Shown here one piece after another: positions 33,203 through 41,909 of a DNA stretch of 64,000 bases. The DNA lies in assembly GCF_000152845.1 (NCBI RefSeq), contig NZ_CH902585.1, positions 137,792 to 201,791 on the forward strand. Direction: 5' to 3'. The notes beneath the pieces were generated by a model. The model was not told the origin of the DNA. It did no database searches and saw nothing but the letters and a program-made list of their open reading frames with translations. Positions within the stretch are counted from its first letter, which is position 1; each line of letters begins with the position of its first letter. Source of the stretch: Roseovarius sp. 217 (GTDB lineage: Bacteria > Pseudomonadota > Alphaproteobacteria > Rhodobacterales > Rhodobacteraceae). The position numbers were made by a program, and so were the translations under genes.

Positions 33203-33245
33203 GCAACGCCGCCCGCATATCGTAAGGACATGCGGGCGGCGTTGC
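33203..33245 (-). terminator. Long GC-rich hairpin, probable terminator
   Basis: Perfect 16-bp arms GCAACGCCGCCCGCAT (33203-33218) and its complement (33230-33245) flank 11 bases. In the minus direction CGCTTTTT follows. It probably ended a gene whose last codons remain at 33283-33369. Confidence 0.6.
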
Positions 33246-33282
33246 TGGCCAGTCAAGAGGCCTGTGCGAGTCCGTCACGCTA

Positions 33283-33369
33283 TCACCTGAACATCGCCAG
33301 TTGCTGGGGCTCCACCCAATACCCGCGCTGACCCTTGGACGTTTCCAGTGTGACCAGAGCCGTGACGGC
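33283..33369 (-). pseudogene. C-terminal scrap of an unrecognised gene
   Basis: The minus strand reads AVTALVTLETSKGQRGYWVE, then PQQLAMFR and a stop, followed by the hairpin at 33203-33245. An in-frame TAG lies just upstream and an ISKra4 end at 33409 follows. The family is unknown. Confidence 0.35.
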
Positions 33370-33406
33370 CTAGTCTCGTCCTCGAACCAATCCATCCAAG
33401 GGAGTG

Positions 33407-33437
33407 GAAAAGTTCTGGGGGTTCAGAGCGCGAGCAA
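33407..33437. mobile_element. ISKra4-type terminal repeat remnant
   Basis: GGGAGTGGAAAAGTTCTGGG matches the ends of the ISKra4-type element at 50839-52292. No transposase is attached here. It marks an old insertion or deletion endpoint. Confidence 0.65.
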
Positions 33438-33500
33438 CCTATTCTCTTGCTGTCATGACTGACCCTTTCTGGTGACAGGGAGGGCGGGGGTATTTTCACC

Positions 33501-33664
33501 GTGGATTTGTATCGTAAGGTTCGTCTGGCGTGTCGGGGCGGCATGAGCAGGCGCGAGGCGGCACGTCATTTTGGGATTTCACCCAACGTCTATTCCGAAC
33601 GAAAAAGGGGGCGGTGCGGCGCTCAGAAGCCCTTCACGGGCTGCTTTACGAGAAAAACCGGGCC
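33501..33664 (+). pseudogene. IS21-type istA N-terminal fragment
   Basis: From a GTG the frame reads VDLYRKVRLACRGGMSRREAARHFGISPNVYSERK, the start of IstA helix-turn-helix proteins. The match ends after about 30 codons and the rest is out of family. No istB is present. Confidence 0.65.
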
Positions 33665-33840
33665 GACGCGGGAGAGTTGAAAACTGGACAGGGCTGTAAA
33701 GCTAATAATACGATCCTGTCCCCGACCGGAATTTACACCCATTTCATCAATGGAATAACTGCGCCGACAAACTGACCATTTCGAGTGACGCATGGTTGGC
33801 ATGCAATCAGCTCAGAAAAATCACTTGACAATGTTCTTGC

Positions 33841-34110
33841 CTAAGAAGCCGCAGAGCGAGGCAGTTCGATGTTGATCTCCAAGCTCGACATCTGATCGCC
33901 ACGTTCCATGCTAACTTCAACGTCATCCTCTCCGATTGGGACATGTTTGCGGATCGCTGCCACGATGTCGCGCTGCAGCAGCGACAGATAATCGTTTTCT
34001 GCGGTGCCGCCCCCGCTGCGCTCATGCGCAAGCAGGATCTGCAACCGATCCTTCGCTGTCTCAGCACTTCTGGAGTGGCGCTGTTTGCGGCCAAAATTGA
34101 AAAAGCTCAT
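33841..34110 (-). CDS. minE: MinE, cell-division topological factor
   Basis: The 89-residue protein has the anti-MinCD region (SAETAKDRLQILLAHERSG) and the C-terminal topological domain (LLQRDIVAAIRKHVPIGEDDVEVSMERGDQMSSLEINIELP). It stimulates MinD ATPase and drives pole-to-pole oscillation. Its ATG overlaps the minD stop (ATGA). It is last of minCDE; the whole set is on the minus strand. No lesion seen. Confidence 0.95.
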   Translation of the reverse strand: MSFFNFGRKQRHSRSAETAKDRLQILLAHERSGGGTAENDYLSLLQRDIVAAIRKHVPIGEDDVEVSMERGDQMSSLEINIELPRSAAS

Positions 34111-34958
34111 GAGGCACGTCCAAACAACCGGTTCAACAGGGTGAGGCGGCGTTCCCCTTCGATCCGCATCTCGACCTCGTTTCCGATAAGGCGGCTTACA
34201 GCGTCCTCATAGGCTCGCCCGGCGGCGGATGGTTGATCAAGAACGACGGGCGTACCCATGTTGGAAGCGCGCAAGATTGCCTGGCTTTCGGGGATCACAC
34301 CCAGAAGCGGAACCGCTAGGATTTCCAGCACGTCCTCAACAGTCATCATCTCACCGCTTTCTACCCGCGCCTTGTCGTGACGCGTCAGCAGAACCTGCGC
34401 CTTCACAGGCGCAACATCCTTACTTTCAGCCCGCCAAGTCTGGCTGCTCAGGAGACCTAGAACGCGGTCACTATCGCGCACGGAAGACACCTCGGGGTTG
34501 GTCACGACGACCGCTTCGTCGGCAAAGTACATTGCCATCTGGGCACCGTGCTCGATCCCCGCCGGGCTGTCGCAAACAATATAGTCGAACTCTTGCTTTA
34601 GTTCGTTCAGAACCTTTTCCACCCCCTCTTTCGTCAGCGCGTTTTTATCCCGTGTCTGCGAGGTTGGTAGGATGTACAGGTTGTCCAGCCGCTTGTCTCG
34701 GATCAGGGCCTGCTTTAGCCGGGCATCGCCTTGAATGACGTTTATAAAGTCGAAAACGACCCGGCGCTCGCAACCCATAGTCATGTCCAGATTGCGCAGC
34801 CCGACATCAAAGTCGATCACAACCGTCCGAAACCCCTGATTGGCCAGCCCTGCCGAGAGCGCGGCCGAGGAGGTGGTCTTGCCCACGCCGCCCTTGCCCG
34901 ACGTGATTACGATGACCCGCCCAAGTGGCGGTTTTTCCTTCAATTCGATCGTCATCAA
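34107..34958 (-). CDS. minD: MinD, septum-site-determining ATPase
   Basis: The 283-residue ParA-type ATPase has the deviant Walker A (SGKGGVGKTTSSA), VIDFDVGLRNLDMTMGCE, Walker B (YIVCDSPAGIE) and a C-terminal amphipathic membrane-targeting helix (RRLTLLNRLFGRA). It binds the membrane with ATP and recruits MinC. It overlaps minC upstream and minE downstream by four bases each. Confidence 0.96.
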   Translation of the reverse strand: MMTIELKEKPPLGRVIVITSGKGGVGKTTSSAALSAGLANQGFRTVVIDFDVGLRNLDMTMGCERRVVFDFINVIQGDARLKQALIRDKRLDNLYILPTSQTRDKNALTKEGVEKVLNELKQEFDYIVCDSPAGIEHGAQMAMYFADEAVVVTNPEVSSVRDSDRVLGLLSSQTWRAESKDVAPVKAQVLLTRHDKARVESGEMMTVEDVLEILAVPLLGVIPESQAILRASNMGTPVVLDQPSAAGRAYEDAVSRLIGNEVEMRIEGERRLTLLNRLFGRAS

Positions 34959-35698
34959 ATTATCTCCATACGCAATTTTTCTTCTTCCAGATAGATGTGC
35001 ACGCAGCCCAAGCGGGCTGCAGCCTCAAGCGTTTCGCTTGTTTGGTAGAGTCCGGCGATGGCCACCAGTTCTGCATCTAAGACCTGACAGAAAATTTTTG
35101 CGCTTTCGTCGCCCTGTACCCCGGCCATAGCACGCCCGCGCAAAGGACCGTAAACATGAATGGACCCACTCGCGATCAGTTCGGCACCTGAGGCGACAGA
35201 GCCAATTACTGTCAGGTCACCATGCTCGCTGACAACCGTCTGGCCGGATCGGACCGAAGCATGGTGAACCTTGTTCTTGCTGTTCAGACGTTCGGCGCGG
35301 GACTGACGCCGCCCCAGCTTATCCTCTGGCAGCGGCGCATTCTTGCCCGCCGGAACCTCAATTAACCCAAGTTCCTGCAATACGTCCGCCGGAACGCTGT
35401 CGCTGCTATGAACGCCAAAGACCCGCAGGTTGCGACGCCTCAGGTTAGCCAGAAGCGGGCTCAGACGGTTGGTCTTGGCGGTTCCGAGCGCGTTCGCGAG
35501 GTCGAGAACAATCGGCGCGTCGTCATAGAACTGCGGTGTTTTCTTCAATTGCACATCAAGATGTGCGTAGAAGGCATCCATATCCTCATCCGAGTCGATC
35601 CGAAGCGCGAGCGCCGTCAGGAACCGCCCACGGAACTGGAAAGGGGCTATGCTGGCCAACACGTCTCCGTGCCGGTCATTGGCGTATCGATATGACAC
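34955..35698 (-). CDS. minC: MinC, division inhibitor
   Basis: MinC blocks FtsZ ring formation away from midcell. The protein has an N-terminal MinC domain (FQFRGRFLTALALRIDSDEDMDAFYAHLDVQL) and a C-terminal beta-helix (TVVSEHGDLTVIGSVASGAELIASGSIHVYGPLRGRAMAGVQGD). I prefer the GTG at 35698 because GAAGGAG lies just before it; an ATG nine codons upstream (35725) is an alternative. The plasmid-borne set is flanked by IS debris on both sides. Confidence 0.94.
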   Translation of the reverse strand: MSYRYANDRHGDVLASIAPFQFRGRFLTALALRIDSDEDMDAFYAHLDVQLKKTPQFYDDAPIVLDLANALGTAKTNRLSPLLANLRRRNLRVFGVHSSDSVPADVLQELGLIEVPAGKNAPLPEDKLGRRQSRAERLNSKNKVHHASVRSGQTVVSEHGDLTVIGSVASGAELIASGSIHVYGPLRGRAMAGVQGDESAKIFCQVLDAELVAIAGLYQTSETLEAAARLGCVHIYLEEEKLRMEII

Positions 35699-35999
35699 TG
35701 ATGCTCCTTCTCGCTGGCGGTTCACGAATCAAGACGGACCGCTCTTGTTAGGCGGTTATTCTTCACGAAACGGATACTGTGCGAAAGTCGTGTGAGGATC
35801 GTCAGCAAAAAGCCGCCACGACTTACACACCGTTGTCATAGTCACCAACAGATCTGCCGGAATGGCCAACTTGTTTGCGAAGCGGGGCTTGGCTAGGCGT
35901 CAAGTGCGAATAGGCGCGTTGCGCCCCTCCTTGAAGAACAGGCATACTACAACTTGAGTTGAAACTCTGCAACGCGACGGCAACTGCGGTTCATCGAGG
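35699..35999. promoter_or_regulatory. Upstream region of minC
   Basis: This stretch separates minC from an ISKra4 fragment. It must hold the minCDE promoter, but no convincing -35/-10 pair was identified. No gene is supported. Confidence 0.3.
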
Positions 36000-36005
36000 T
36001 TCTTT

Positions 36006-36214
36006 AGGCACACGCGCCTCTCTCGGCTGATTTCCTCAACCTGATCGCAGAGAATTGCCCGCTGTATCTGTTCGACAATCCGCTTCCCATCCTCAAGGCG
36101 CAGCCCAAATCCTTCTGGGCAGGTCACCCGGTACGGTCGTGAAATGCCGTCAAGCTGGTGAATGCGCTTCTCACCATTATCAAAGGTTGTTTCGATTATA
36201 ATCCGAACGTCCAT
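36006..36214 (-). pseudogene. ISKra4-type transposase, N-terminal fragment
   Basis: The minus strand reads MDVRIIIETTFDNGEKRIHQLDG and GLRLEDGKRIVEQIQRAILCDQVEEISRERRVC, matching the N-termini of the transposases at 52225 and 61706. After about 70 codons the match ends. The rest of the frame is unrelated. Confidence 0.82.
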
Positions 36215-36289
36215 GGCGACCCTCCTCGCAAAGACCTCACCTTAGCATGGACTGGAGAGACCCGAGGACCCCCATGTTTCGTACACTCC

Positions 36290-36658
36290 CCTAACGGGGT
36301 GCCGGACCGGGTTGTCATTGACAAGAGCGGTGCCAATTTGGCCGGCTTGATGGCCGTGAATGTGATCTTGAAATTCACTGGGAAGGGGCGCATCGTCACG
36401 ATCCGGCAGGTCAAGTATCTCAACAATATTTTGGAACAGGATCACCGTTTCATCAAGCGAATTACCGGGCCGATGCTAGGCTTCAAGGCCTTCCACTCCG
36501 CCACCGCAACCATAGCTGGGATCGAGGTCGCTCACATGATCCGTAAAAACAATTCGCGGCGAACGGCACAGCTGCCTTTCAGCAATTTGCAGCGCTGGCG
36601 GCATAGTCACGTCCGCAGGATAGCCTTCTCAAATACTTGCAAAATTTGCGACGGAACC
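36290..36658 (+). mobile_element. IS6-family 3' fragment with right end
   Basis: The C-terminal half of an IS26-type transposase is readable (GVPDRVVIDKSGANLAGL, YLNNILEQDHRFIKRITGPMLGFKAFHSA, HMIRK). One base is missing near 36545, after which the tail QFAANGTAAFQQFAALAA lies in another frame. An end-like AAAATTTGCGACGGAACC closes it at 36658. The front half of the element is gone. Confidence 0.82.
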
Positions 36659-36759
36659 GGACACTGACACTTCATTCACAGTGCCAAGCACCACACCCTC
36701 TGAGCTCATTGCAATGATCGTTTCGCCCCGGGCCATGGCCTGCGTTACTGTGTTGACTG

Positions 36760-38070
36760 TCAGCCTGGCTCGTTTATCGGGACCGTAAACCAGAAAGTCG
36801 TACTGCCGCACTGATCGCTGTCGAATCCGATGGTGCCCCCTGTCTGCTCTACGATCTGTTTAGTGATGCTCAGCCCAAGACCGGTCCCACCCCTGGCCCG
36901 TGTCGCTGAAGACGTGGCCTGTGAGAAGGGCTTGAAGATTTGCTCGCGGAAGGTGACGGGAATGCCATCCCCTTCATTGGTAACTGAAACCTGGATGGCC
37001 TTCACCTGACCTTCGACGATCACGTTAATTGTGCTGCCCTTGTCAGCAAACTTTGCCGCATTCGTCAGAAGGTTCGCCATCACCTGCTGGAAGCGTTTCG
37101 GATCAATAAATCCGCGCAGCGACCTGTTCAGGCAAACAATATCAAACCGCACATCATACTTGTCCGCAGCGGTCATGTTGGTCAACACCGCCTCTTCAAC
37201 CAATCCGACGATCTGGTGCAGGGATAGCGTAAACCGCATTTGCTTGGCAGAAAATTTCTCGAAATCCAGAATGTCGTTGACAAGAGCATGAAGACGTTTG
37301 CCGTTCTTTTGGGCGATGAACAGCAATCGTTACGCCTCGTCGGAAAATGGTTCCTCATTCATCGCCGACAAGAGTGTCAGCGACCCAAGTACCGATGTAA
37401 GCGGCGTCCGCAGTTCATGGCTGACATTGGCCACAAAATCGTTTCTAAGTTCACTTAGCCGCCTCTGCTCAGTCACATCGACGATTTGCGATATGAAGTG
37501 GTCCGGCTGGCCTTCGGCATCTCGCACGATGCCAACGCTGAGCAACCCCCACATTATCGCTCCGTTAGCCCGGATGTAGCGTTTCTCGGTTTGGTAGACC
37601 GGAATACTGCCTGACTTGAGGAGATCGAGATTAAACAGATCCCTATTCAGATCGTCAGGGTGTGTAAGTGTCTGGAAGTTGGTTCTTAAGAGCTCATCGG
37701 CAGAGTATCCAAAAAGTTTACAGAGAGCCGGATTTACAGCTAGCCAATCGCCATTTAGGTCAACGATTGCCTCGCCGACAGTCGCATTATTGAACGCCGA
37801 TCTGAACTGTTCGACACTTCTGCGAAGAGCGTTCTCCGTTGTCTTGCGCTCAGTGATGTCTGTCAGTGCGCCAATGACACTCACTACTTTACCGACCCCA
37901 TCCCGGCTGGCGATAGCTGCATCCGTTTTCATCCAACGCCACTGCGATCCATCCCTGGACCGCAACCGATATTCGCTACTTGCAAGCTCACTGATGCCTT
38001 CCAGACATAACCGGATGGGTTCCAGCGCCGTTTCGAGGTCGTCCGGATGCAGGCGCCCGTCCTTGGTCAT
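36760..38070 (-). pseudogene. PAS-domain sensor histidine kinase with an in-frame stop
   Basis: The reading frame is continuous except for one TAA at 37330-37332 (EPFSDEA-stop-RLLFIAQKNGKRLHALVNDILDFEKFS). Domains in order: the end of a PAS/PAC unit (SEYRLRSRDGSQWRWMKTDA), a full PAS/PAC (FRSAFNNATVGEAIVDLNGDWLAVNPALCKLFGYSADELL), HisKA (FVANVSHELRTPLTSVLGSL), and after the stop the HATPase (NLLTNAAKFADKG, GGTGLGLSITKQIVEQTGG). The first PAS is cut, so the N-terminus is also missing. Its ATG overlaps the hemerythrin stop, which may be chance from a fusion. A functional kinase is unlikely. Confidence 0.85.
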
Positions 38071-38543
38071 CTTGCGGGCTCGAACTTCGGGAACAGCACG
38101 TCATTCTCCAGTCGGATGTGTTCGGTCAGATCGCCCACGAATTCCTCGAGGCCGTCATAGAGCGTGGCCCAGCTGGTGCACGCCCCGGCGGGCGTGGTCA
38201 TGTCATGGGTAAGCCGCCGTATCTGGTCGATCTCATGCCCATGACTGTCGTGATCGGCACGCATCACCGCGATCGGATGTTCGAGGCCGGGGCCGCCACC
38301 TTTTCGGATCGCCGGAAAGAGGATCAGCTCTTCCTTCTTCATGTGCACCTCCATTTCGCCCACCATTCCAGCAAGGAGATCAGAGAGCCCCTTCGGAACG
38401 CCAGTGTCGTCGCAATGGAGGTCTTCGACCATTTCGGCCAATTTGACCAAGGCTGGCAGTTGCGCGCGATGTCGGGCGTGATAGCGCACCTCTATGTAGC
38501 GGGTCAGCGCGGCGGTGTCGTGAATGGGGGCTGCTTCGGTCAT
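38067..38543 (-). CDS. Hemerythrin-domain protein (YtfE/ScdA-like di-iron repair type)
   Basis: The 158-residue protein has the hemerythrin four-helix pattern: HARHRAQLPALVKLAEMV, EMEVHMKKEELILFPAI, MRADHDSHGHEIDQIRRL, EHIRLENDVLFPKFEP. The spaced H and E residues fit a di-iron site. Related YtfE/DnrN proteins repair Fe-S or di-iron centres after nitric oxide damage. It lies next to a truncated hemoglobin gene and an NsrR-like regulator, which supports that role. The short N-terminal ScdA motif is absent. Confidence 0.88.
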   Translation of the reverse strand: MTEAAPIHDTAALTRYIEVRYHARHRAQLPALVKLAEMVEDLHCDDTGVPKGLSDLLAGMVGEMEVHMKKEELILFPAIRKGGGPGLEHPIAVMRADHDSHGHEIDQIRRLTHDMTTPAGACTSWATLYDGLEEFVGDLTEHIRLENDVLFPKFEPAR

Positions 38544-38558
38544 CGTACTCTTCTCCCT

Positions 38559-39014
38559 TCAGCACAGGTTGGGAACATCGTCCGGGGCGGCTTTCGCATC
38601 CTCAACCGCTATATGCAGCGAGCGGGCGATGCGTTCGGCACGCTCGATCACGTGCGAAGCACCCGAAGGCGTGCAGGTTTCCCGCGCCGTCGCGCGGAAC
38701 AGACCAAGCCAGCGCTCGAAATGCGCCGCATCGACCGGCAGCCGGGCATGAGCCGGCACTGGCCGGCCGTGATAGCGCCCCGTCATCAGCGCGACGGATG
38801 ACCAGAAGGCCACCATGCGGTCCAGGTGCGGCGTCCAGTCGGAGATCCGGGCCTCGAAGATCGGACCGAGGTCCGCGTCCCGGCGCACCTTGTCGTAGAA
38901 GCGCTCGACGAGTGAGCGCAGCACCTGCTCGTCGAGGCCTGTTTCGGCCATGATCGCCGCGGTCATTTCGGGTCTGGCCGATGCGATTTGTGGCCTATTG
39001 TCTTGGGGTGTCAT
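38559..39014 (-). CDS. Group III truncated hemoglobin-like protein
   Basis: The 151-residue protein has the group III trHb layout: LRSLVERFYDKVRRDADLGPIFEARI, then WTPHLDRMVAFWSSVALMTGRYHGRPVPAHARLPVDAAHFERWLGLFRATARE. The start at 39014 (MTPQDN) has GGAG six bases upstream and is preferred to the longer starts at 39029 and 39047. Such globins bind O2 or NO and often sit with nitrosative-stress genes. It is divergent from the nsrR-cco operon, with the palindrome at 39064 in the gap. Confidence 0.87.
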   Translation of the reverse strand: MTPQDNRPQIASARPEMTAAIMAETGLDEQVLRSLVERFYDKVRRDADLGPIFEARISDWTPHLDRMVAFWSSVALMTGRYHGRPVPAHARLPVDAAHFERWLGLFRATARETCTPSGASHVIERAERIARSLHIAVEDAKAAPDDVPNLC

Positions 39015-39063
39015 CGATTGCTCCGGCATTTCGCTCTTGCAAAACATTCTATGTCTGGTAATC

Positions 39064-39078
39064 GGTATTGTAAATACC
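39064..39078. promoter_or_regulatory. GGTATT-GTA-AATACC palindrome, candidate NsrR operator
   Basis: This perfect 6-bp inverted repeat with a 3-base centre lies in the short gap between divergent trHb and nsrR. It resembles the AT-rich dyads bound by NsrR-type Rrf2 proteins. It could control both directions. Confidence 0.6.
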
Positions 39079-39102
39079 TATTCAAAGTGGAGATCAACGC
39101 AG

Positions 39103-39519
39103 ATGCGCCTCACCTCCTTCACCGACTACGGTCTGCGCATGCTGATGCGCATGGCCAGCGAGCCCGAGCGCGCCTACTCCTCCGCCGAACTGGCCGATGA
39201 GTTTGGCCTGTCGCGCAATCACCTCGCGAAAATCATGCAGCGGCTGTCCCGCGGCGGATTGATCGAGACGCGGCGCGGTGGCGGCGGTGGCGCCGTGCTC
39301 GCAAAGCCCGCGAGCGAGCTCCGCCTCGGCGCAATCGTGCGGTTGCTGGAGGAGGGTCAGCCGCTCGTCGAGTGCTTCGCGGCCGACTCAGGCGATTGTT
39401 CGATTGATGGACAGTGCCGCCTGAAGGCACGGCTTCGCTCCGCCGAGGCTGCGTTTCTCGCGGATCTCGAAGGATCCACGCTTGCCGCCATCGCCCTGAA
39501 TCCCGCCCGCGCGGCCTGA
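39103..39519 (+). CDS. nsrR: NsrR-like Rrf2-family regulator
   Basis: The 138-residue protein has the Rrf2 winged helix (MRLTSFTDYGLRMLMRMASEPERAYSSAELADEFGLSRNHLAKIMQRLSRGGLIETRRG). Three cysteines are in the arrangement ECF-N-C-N-C (C-x7-C-x5-C), as in Fe-S NsrR. GTGGAG before the ATG at 39103 supports the start. NsrR loses its cluster with nitric oxide and derepresses targets. Only 22 bases separate its stop from ccoN, so it probably leads the oxidase operon. Confidence 0.88.
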   Translation: MRLTSFTDYGLRMLMRMASEPERAYSSAELADEFGLSRNHLAKIMQRLSRGGLIETRRGGGGGAVLAKPASELRLGAIVRLLEEGQPLVECFAADSGDCSIDGQCRLKARLRSAEAAFLADLEGSTLAAIALNPARAA

Positions 39520-39541
39520 ACCTACGAGACGAGAGACCGAC

Positions 39542-41176
39542 ATGATTGAAACCCTCACACTCCGAGAAAGACGCATCGGGCTCTGCCTGTCGGTCGCGCT
39601 GGCCATGCTCGGCCTGGCGATGGCGGCGGCCGCCAGAACGGGCCCAATGGCCGTGCATGGCGCCATGGCACTGATCCTGGGCTTGGTGCTTGTCTTCGCC
39701 ATCGGCGGGGCGCTTTACGATCACCCCGAACAGGGAGAGGGGCGGCTGACCCGCTACTACGACGCGCCGACCCGTTTCGGGATCGTCATGACGCTGATCT
39801 GGGCTGTGATCGGCATGGGCGTCGGCGTCTGGCTGGCCGCGCTGATGTATTGGCCCGAGGCGACGCCGCCCTGGCCCGCGACAAGTTTCGGCCGGCTGCG
39901 TCCGGTGCACACTTCCGGTGTGATCTTTGGTTTTGGCGGCAACGCCCTGATCGCAACCTCGTTCTGGGTCCTGCAACGTACCTCTCGGGCGCGTCTCGCA
40001 GATGCGGTCAGCCCGTGGTTCGTGCTGATCGGCTACAACCTGTTCTGTCTCTGGGCCGCGAGCGGCTATCTGATGGGGTCCACGCAATCCAAGGAATATG
40101 CCGAGCCCGAATGGTACGCCGACATTTGGCTGACGATCGTCTGGGTGACGTATTTCCTGCTCTACATTCGGACCCTCGCGCGTCGGGCAGAGCCACATAT
40201 CTACGTCGCCAATTGGTACTACATGGCCTTCATCCTGGTTGTCGCGATGCTGCACATCGTCAACAATCTCGCCTTGCCGGTCAGCTGGACCGCGGCCGAG
40301 AGTTTCCCGGTTTGGGCCGGCGTGCAGGACGCGATGATCCAGTGGTGGTATGGCCACAACGCCGTGGCGTTCTTCCTGACGGCCGGGTTCCTCGGAATGC
40401 TCTACTATTTCCTGCCGGTACGCGCGGGGCGGCCGATCTGGTCCTACCGGCTGTCCATTCTCAGCTTCTGGGGCATCGTGTTCTTCTACATGTGGGCGGG
40501 CTCGCACCACCTGCACTACACCGCCCTGCCCTATTGGGTGCAGACGCTGGGGATGACCTTCTCGGTCATGCTGCTGGTGCCAAGCTGGGCCTCGGCGGGT
40601 AACGCGATCGCCACGCTGAACGGCGCCTGGCACAAGGTGCGCGACGACGCGACACTGCGTTTCATGTTCGTGGCCGCCGTGTTCTACGGCCTGTCCACGT
40701 TCGAGGGCTCGTTCCTCGCCATCCGGCCGGTCAATTCGCTGTCGCACTACACGGACTGGACGGTCGGACACGTCCATTCCGGCACGCTGGGCTGGGTGGC
40801 GATGATCGTCTTCGGCGCGATCTACACGCTGGTACCGAAACTGTCCAACCGCGAACACATGGCTTGGCCCGCTGCGGTGGAGTGGCACTTCTGGCTCGCC
40901 GTCGTAGGGACGCTCGTTTACGTCGTTGCGCTCTGGAACGCGGGGATAACGCAAGGCCTGATGTGGCGAGCTTACGACGAGAACGGTGCGCTGTCCTACA
41001 GCTTCATCGAATCCGTCGAGGCGATGCTGCCCTATTACGCCGCGCGCACTCTCGGAGGGGCGCTGTTTCTCGCCGGTGCCATTCTCTGCGCGCTCAATTG
41101 CCGGGCCACCATGCGGGCGGCCGGGAACACGGTGGACGCCACTGACCGGCCACTCTTGGCCCAACCGGCGGAGTGA
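39542..41176 (+). CDS. ccoN: cbb3-type cytochrome c oxidase subunit I
   Basis: The 544-residue heme-copper oxidase catalytic subunit spans the membrane about 13 times. Heme and CuB ligands are visible: RPVHTSGVIFGFGGN (heme b), WWYGHNAVAFF and AGSHHLHYTALPYW (CuB), VGHVHSGTLGW (hemes). The tyrosine-bearing YRLSILSFWG helix is also present. It reduces O2 to water at high affinity. It is first in ccoNOQP. Nothing is missing, so an active enzyme is likely. Confidence 0.95.
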   Translation: MIETLTLRERRIGLCLSVALAMLGLAMAAAARTGPMAVHGAMALILGLVLVFAIGGALYDHPEQGEGRLTRYYDAPTRFGIVMTLIWAVIGMGVGVWLAALMYWPEATPPWPATSFGRLRPVHTSGVIFGFGGNALIATSFWVLQRTSRARLADAVSPWFVLIGYNLFCLWAASGYLMGSTQSKEYAEPEWYADIWLTIVWVTYFLLYIRTLARRAEPHIYVANWYYMAFILVVAMLHIVNNLALPVSWTAAESFPVWAGVQDAMIQWWYGHNAVAFFLTAGFLGMLYYFLPVRAGRPIWSYRLSILSFWGIVFFYMWAGSHHLHYTALPYWVQTLGMTFSVMLLVPSWASAGNAIATLNGAWHKVRDDATLRFMFVAAVFYGLSTFEGSFLAIRPVNSLSHYTDWTVGHVHSGTLGWVAMIVFGAIYTLVPKLSNREHMAWPAAVEWHFWLAVVGTLVYVVALWNAGITQGLMWRAYDENGALSYSFIESVEAMLPYYAARTLGGALFLAGAILCALNCRATMRAAGNTVDATDRPLLAQPAE

Positions 41177-41180
41177 TCAC

Positions 41181-41909
41181 ATGCTGAAGCTGCACTACAA
41201 CCTCGAAAAGATCTCCTTGGGCCTCGTCGGCGCGATCATCGCCGTAGCCTCGGTCGGCGGCATCGTGGAGATCGTGCCACTCTTTACGATCGAGCAGACG
41301 GTGGACATCCCCGACGACCTGCGCCCGCACACGCCGCTGGAGCTTGCCGGGCGCGAGATCTATATCCGCGAAGGCTGCTACGCCTGCCACAGCCAGATGG
41401 TGCGTAGCCTCGCCGACGAGATCGACCGATACGGCCCCTATTCGCTTGCGGCGGAAAGCGCGTACGACCACCCGATGCTCTGGGGGTCTAAGCGCACCGG
41501 GCCGGACCTGGCCCGCCTCGGCGAGAAATATTCCGACGCCTGGCATGTCGCGCATCTGATCGACCCGCGCAGCGTGATCCCGGTATCGATCATGCCCGCC
41601 TATCCCTGGCTGATGCGGCCGCTAGACACCGATCTTCTCGAAGGGAATCTCGCGACACTAGCCCGCCTCGGCGTACCCTACGACGAGGCGATGATCGAGA
41701 ATGCGCTCGCCGATACACGGGCGCAGGCCCGGCCAGACGGAGACGGGGTCGGCGACCTGCAGGAGCGATACGGCGAGGACATCGCCGTGCGGTCCTTCGA
41801 CGGGGATCCCTCGCGCCTGACCGAAATGGATGCGCTCGTCGCCTATCTGCAATCGCTCGGCACGCTGACCGATGCCGCCGCCGACCTGCTCGCGGAGGAC
41901 GCGCAATGA
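41181..41909 (+). CDS. ccoO: cbb3-type oxidase subunit II (mono-heme cytochrome c)
   Basis: The 242-residue membrane-anchored cytochrome has one N-terminal segment (LGLVGAIIAVASVGGIVEIVPLF) and one heme site (REGCYACHSQMVR), with the usual YSLAAESAYDHPMLWGSKRTGPDLARLG and the methionine-ligand region IMPAYPWL. It starts five bases after the ccoN stop. It passes electrons from CcoP toward CcoN. Length and motifs are standard. Confidence 0.95.
   Translation: MLKLHYNLEKISLGLVGAIIAVASVGGIVEIVPLFTIEQTVDIPDDLRPHTPLELAGREIYIREGCYACHSQMVRSLADEIDRYGPYSLAAESAYDHPMLWGSKRTGPDLARLGEKYSDAWHVAHLIDPRSVIPVSIMPAYPWLMRPLDTDLLEGNLATLARLGVPYDEAMIENALADTRAQARPDGDGVGDLQERYGEDIAVRSFDGDPSRLTEMDALVAYLQSLGTLTDAAADLLAEDAQ

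Noticed and set aside
39233..41164. 643-codon minus-strand frame opposite ccoN
   Set aside because: High-GC shadow of the oxidase gene; ccoN has all heme and copper ligands and the minus frame has low-complexity charged sequence.
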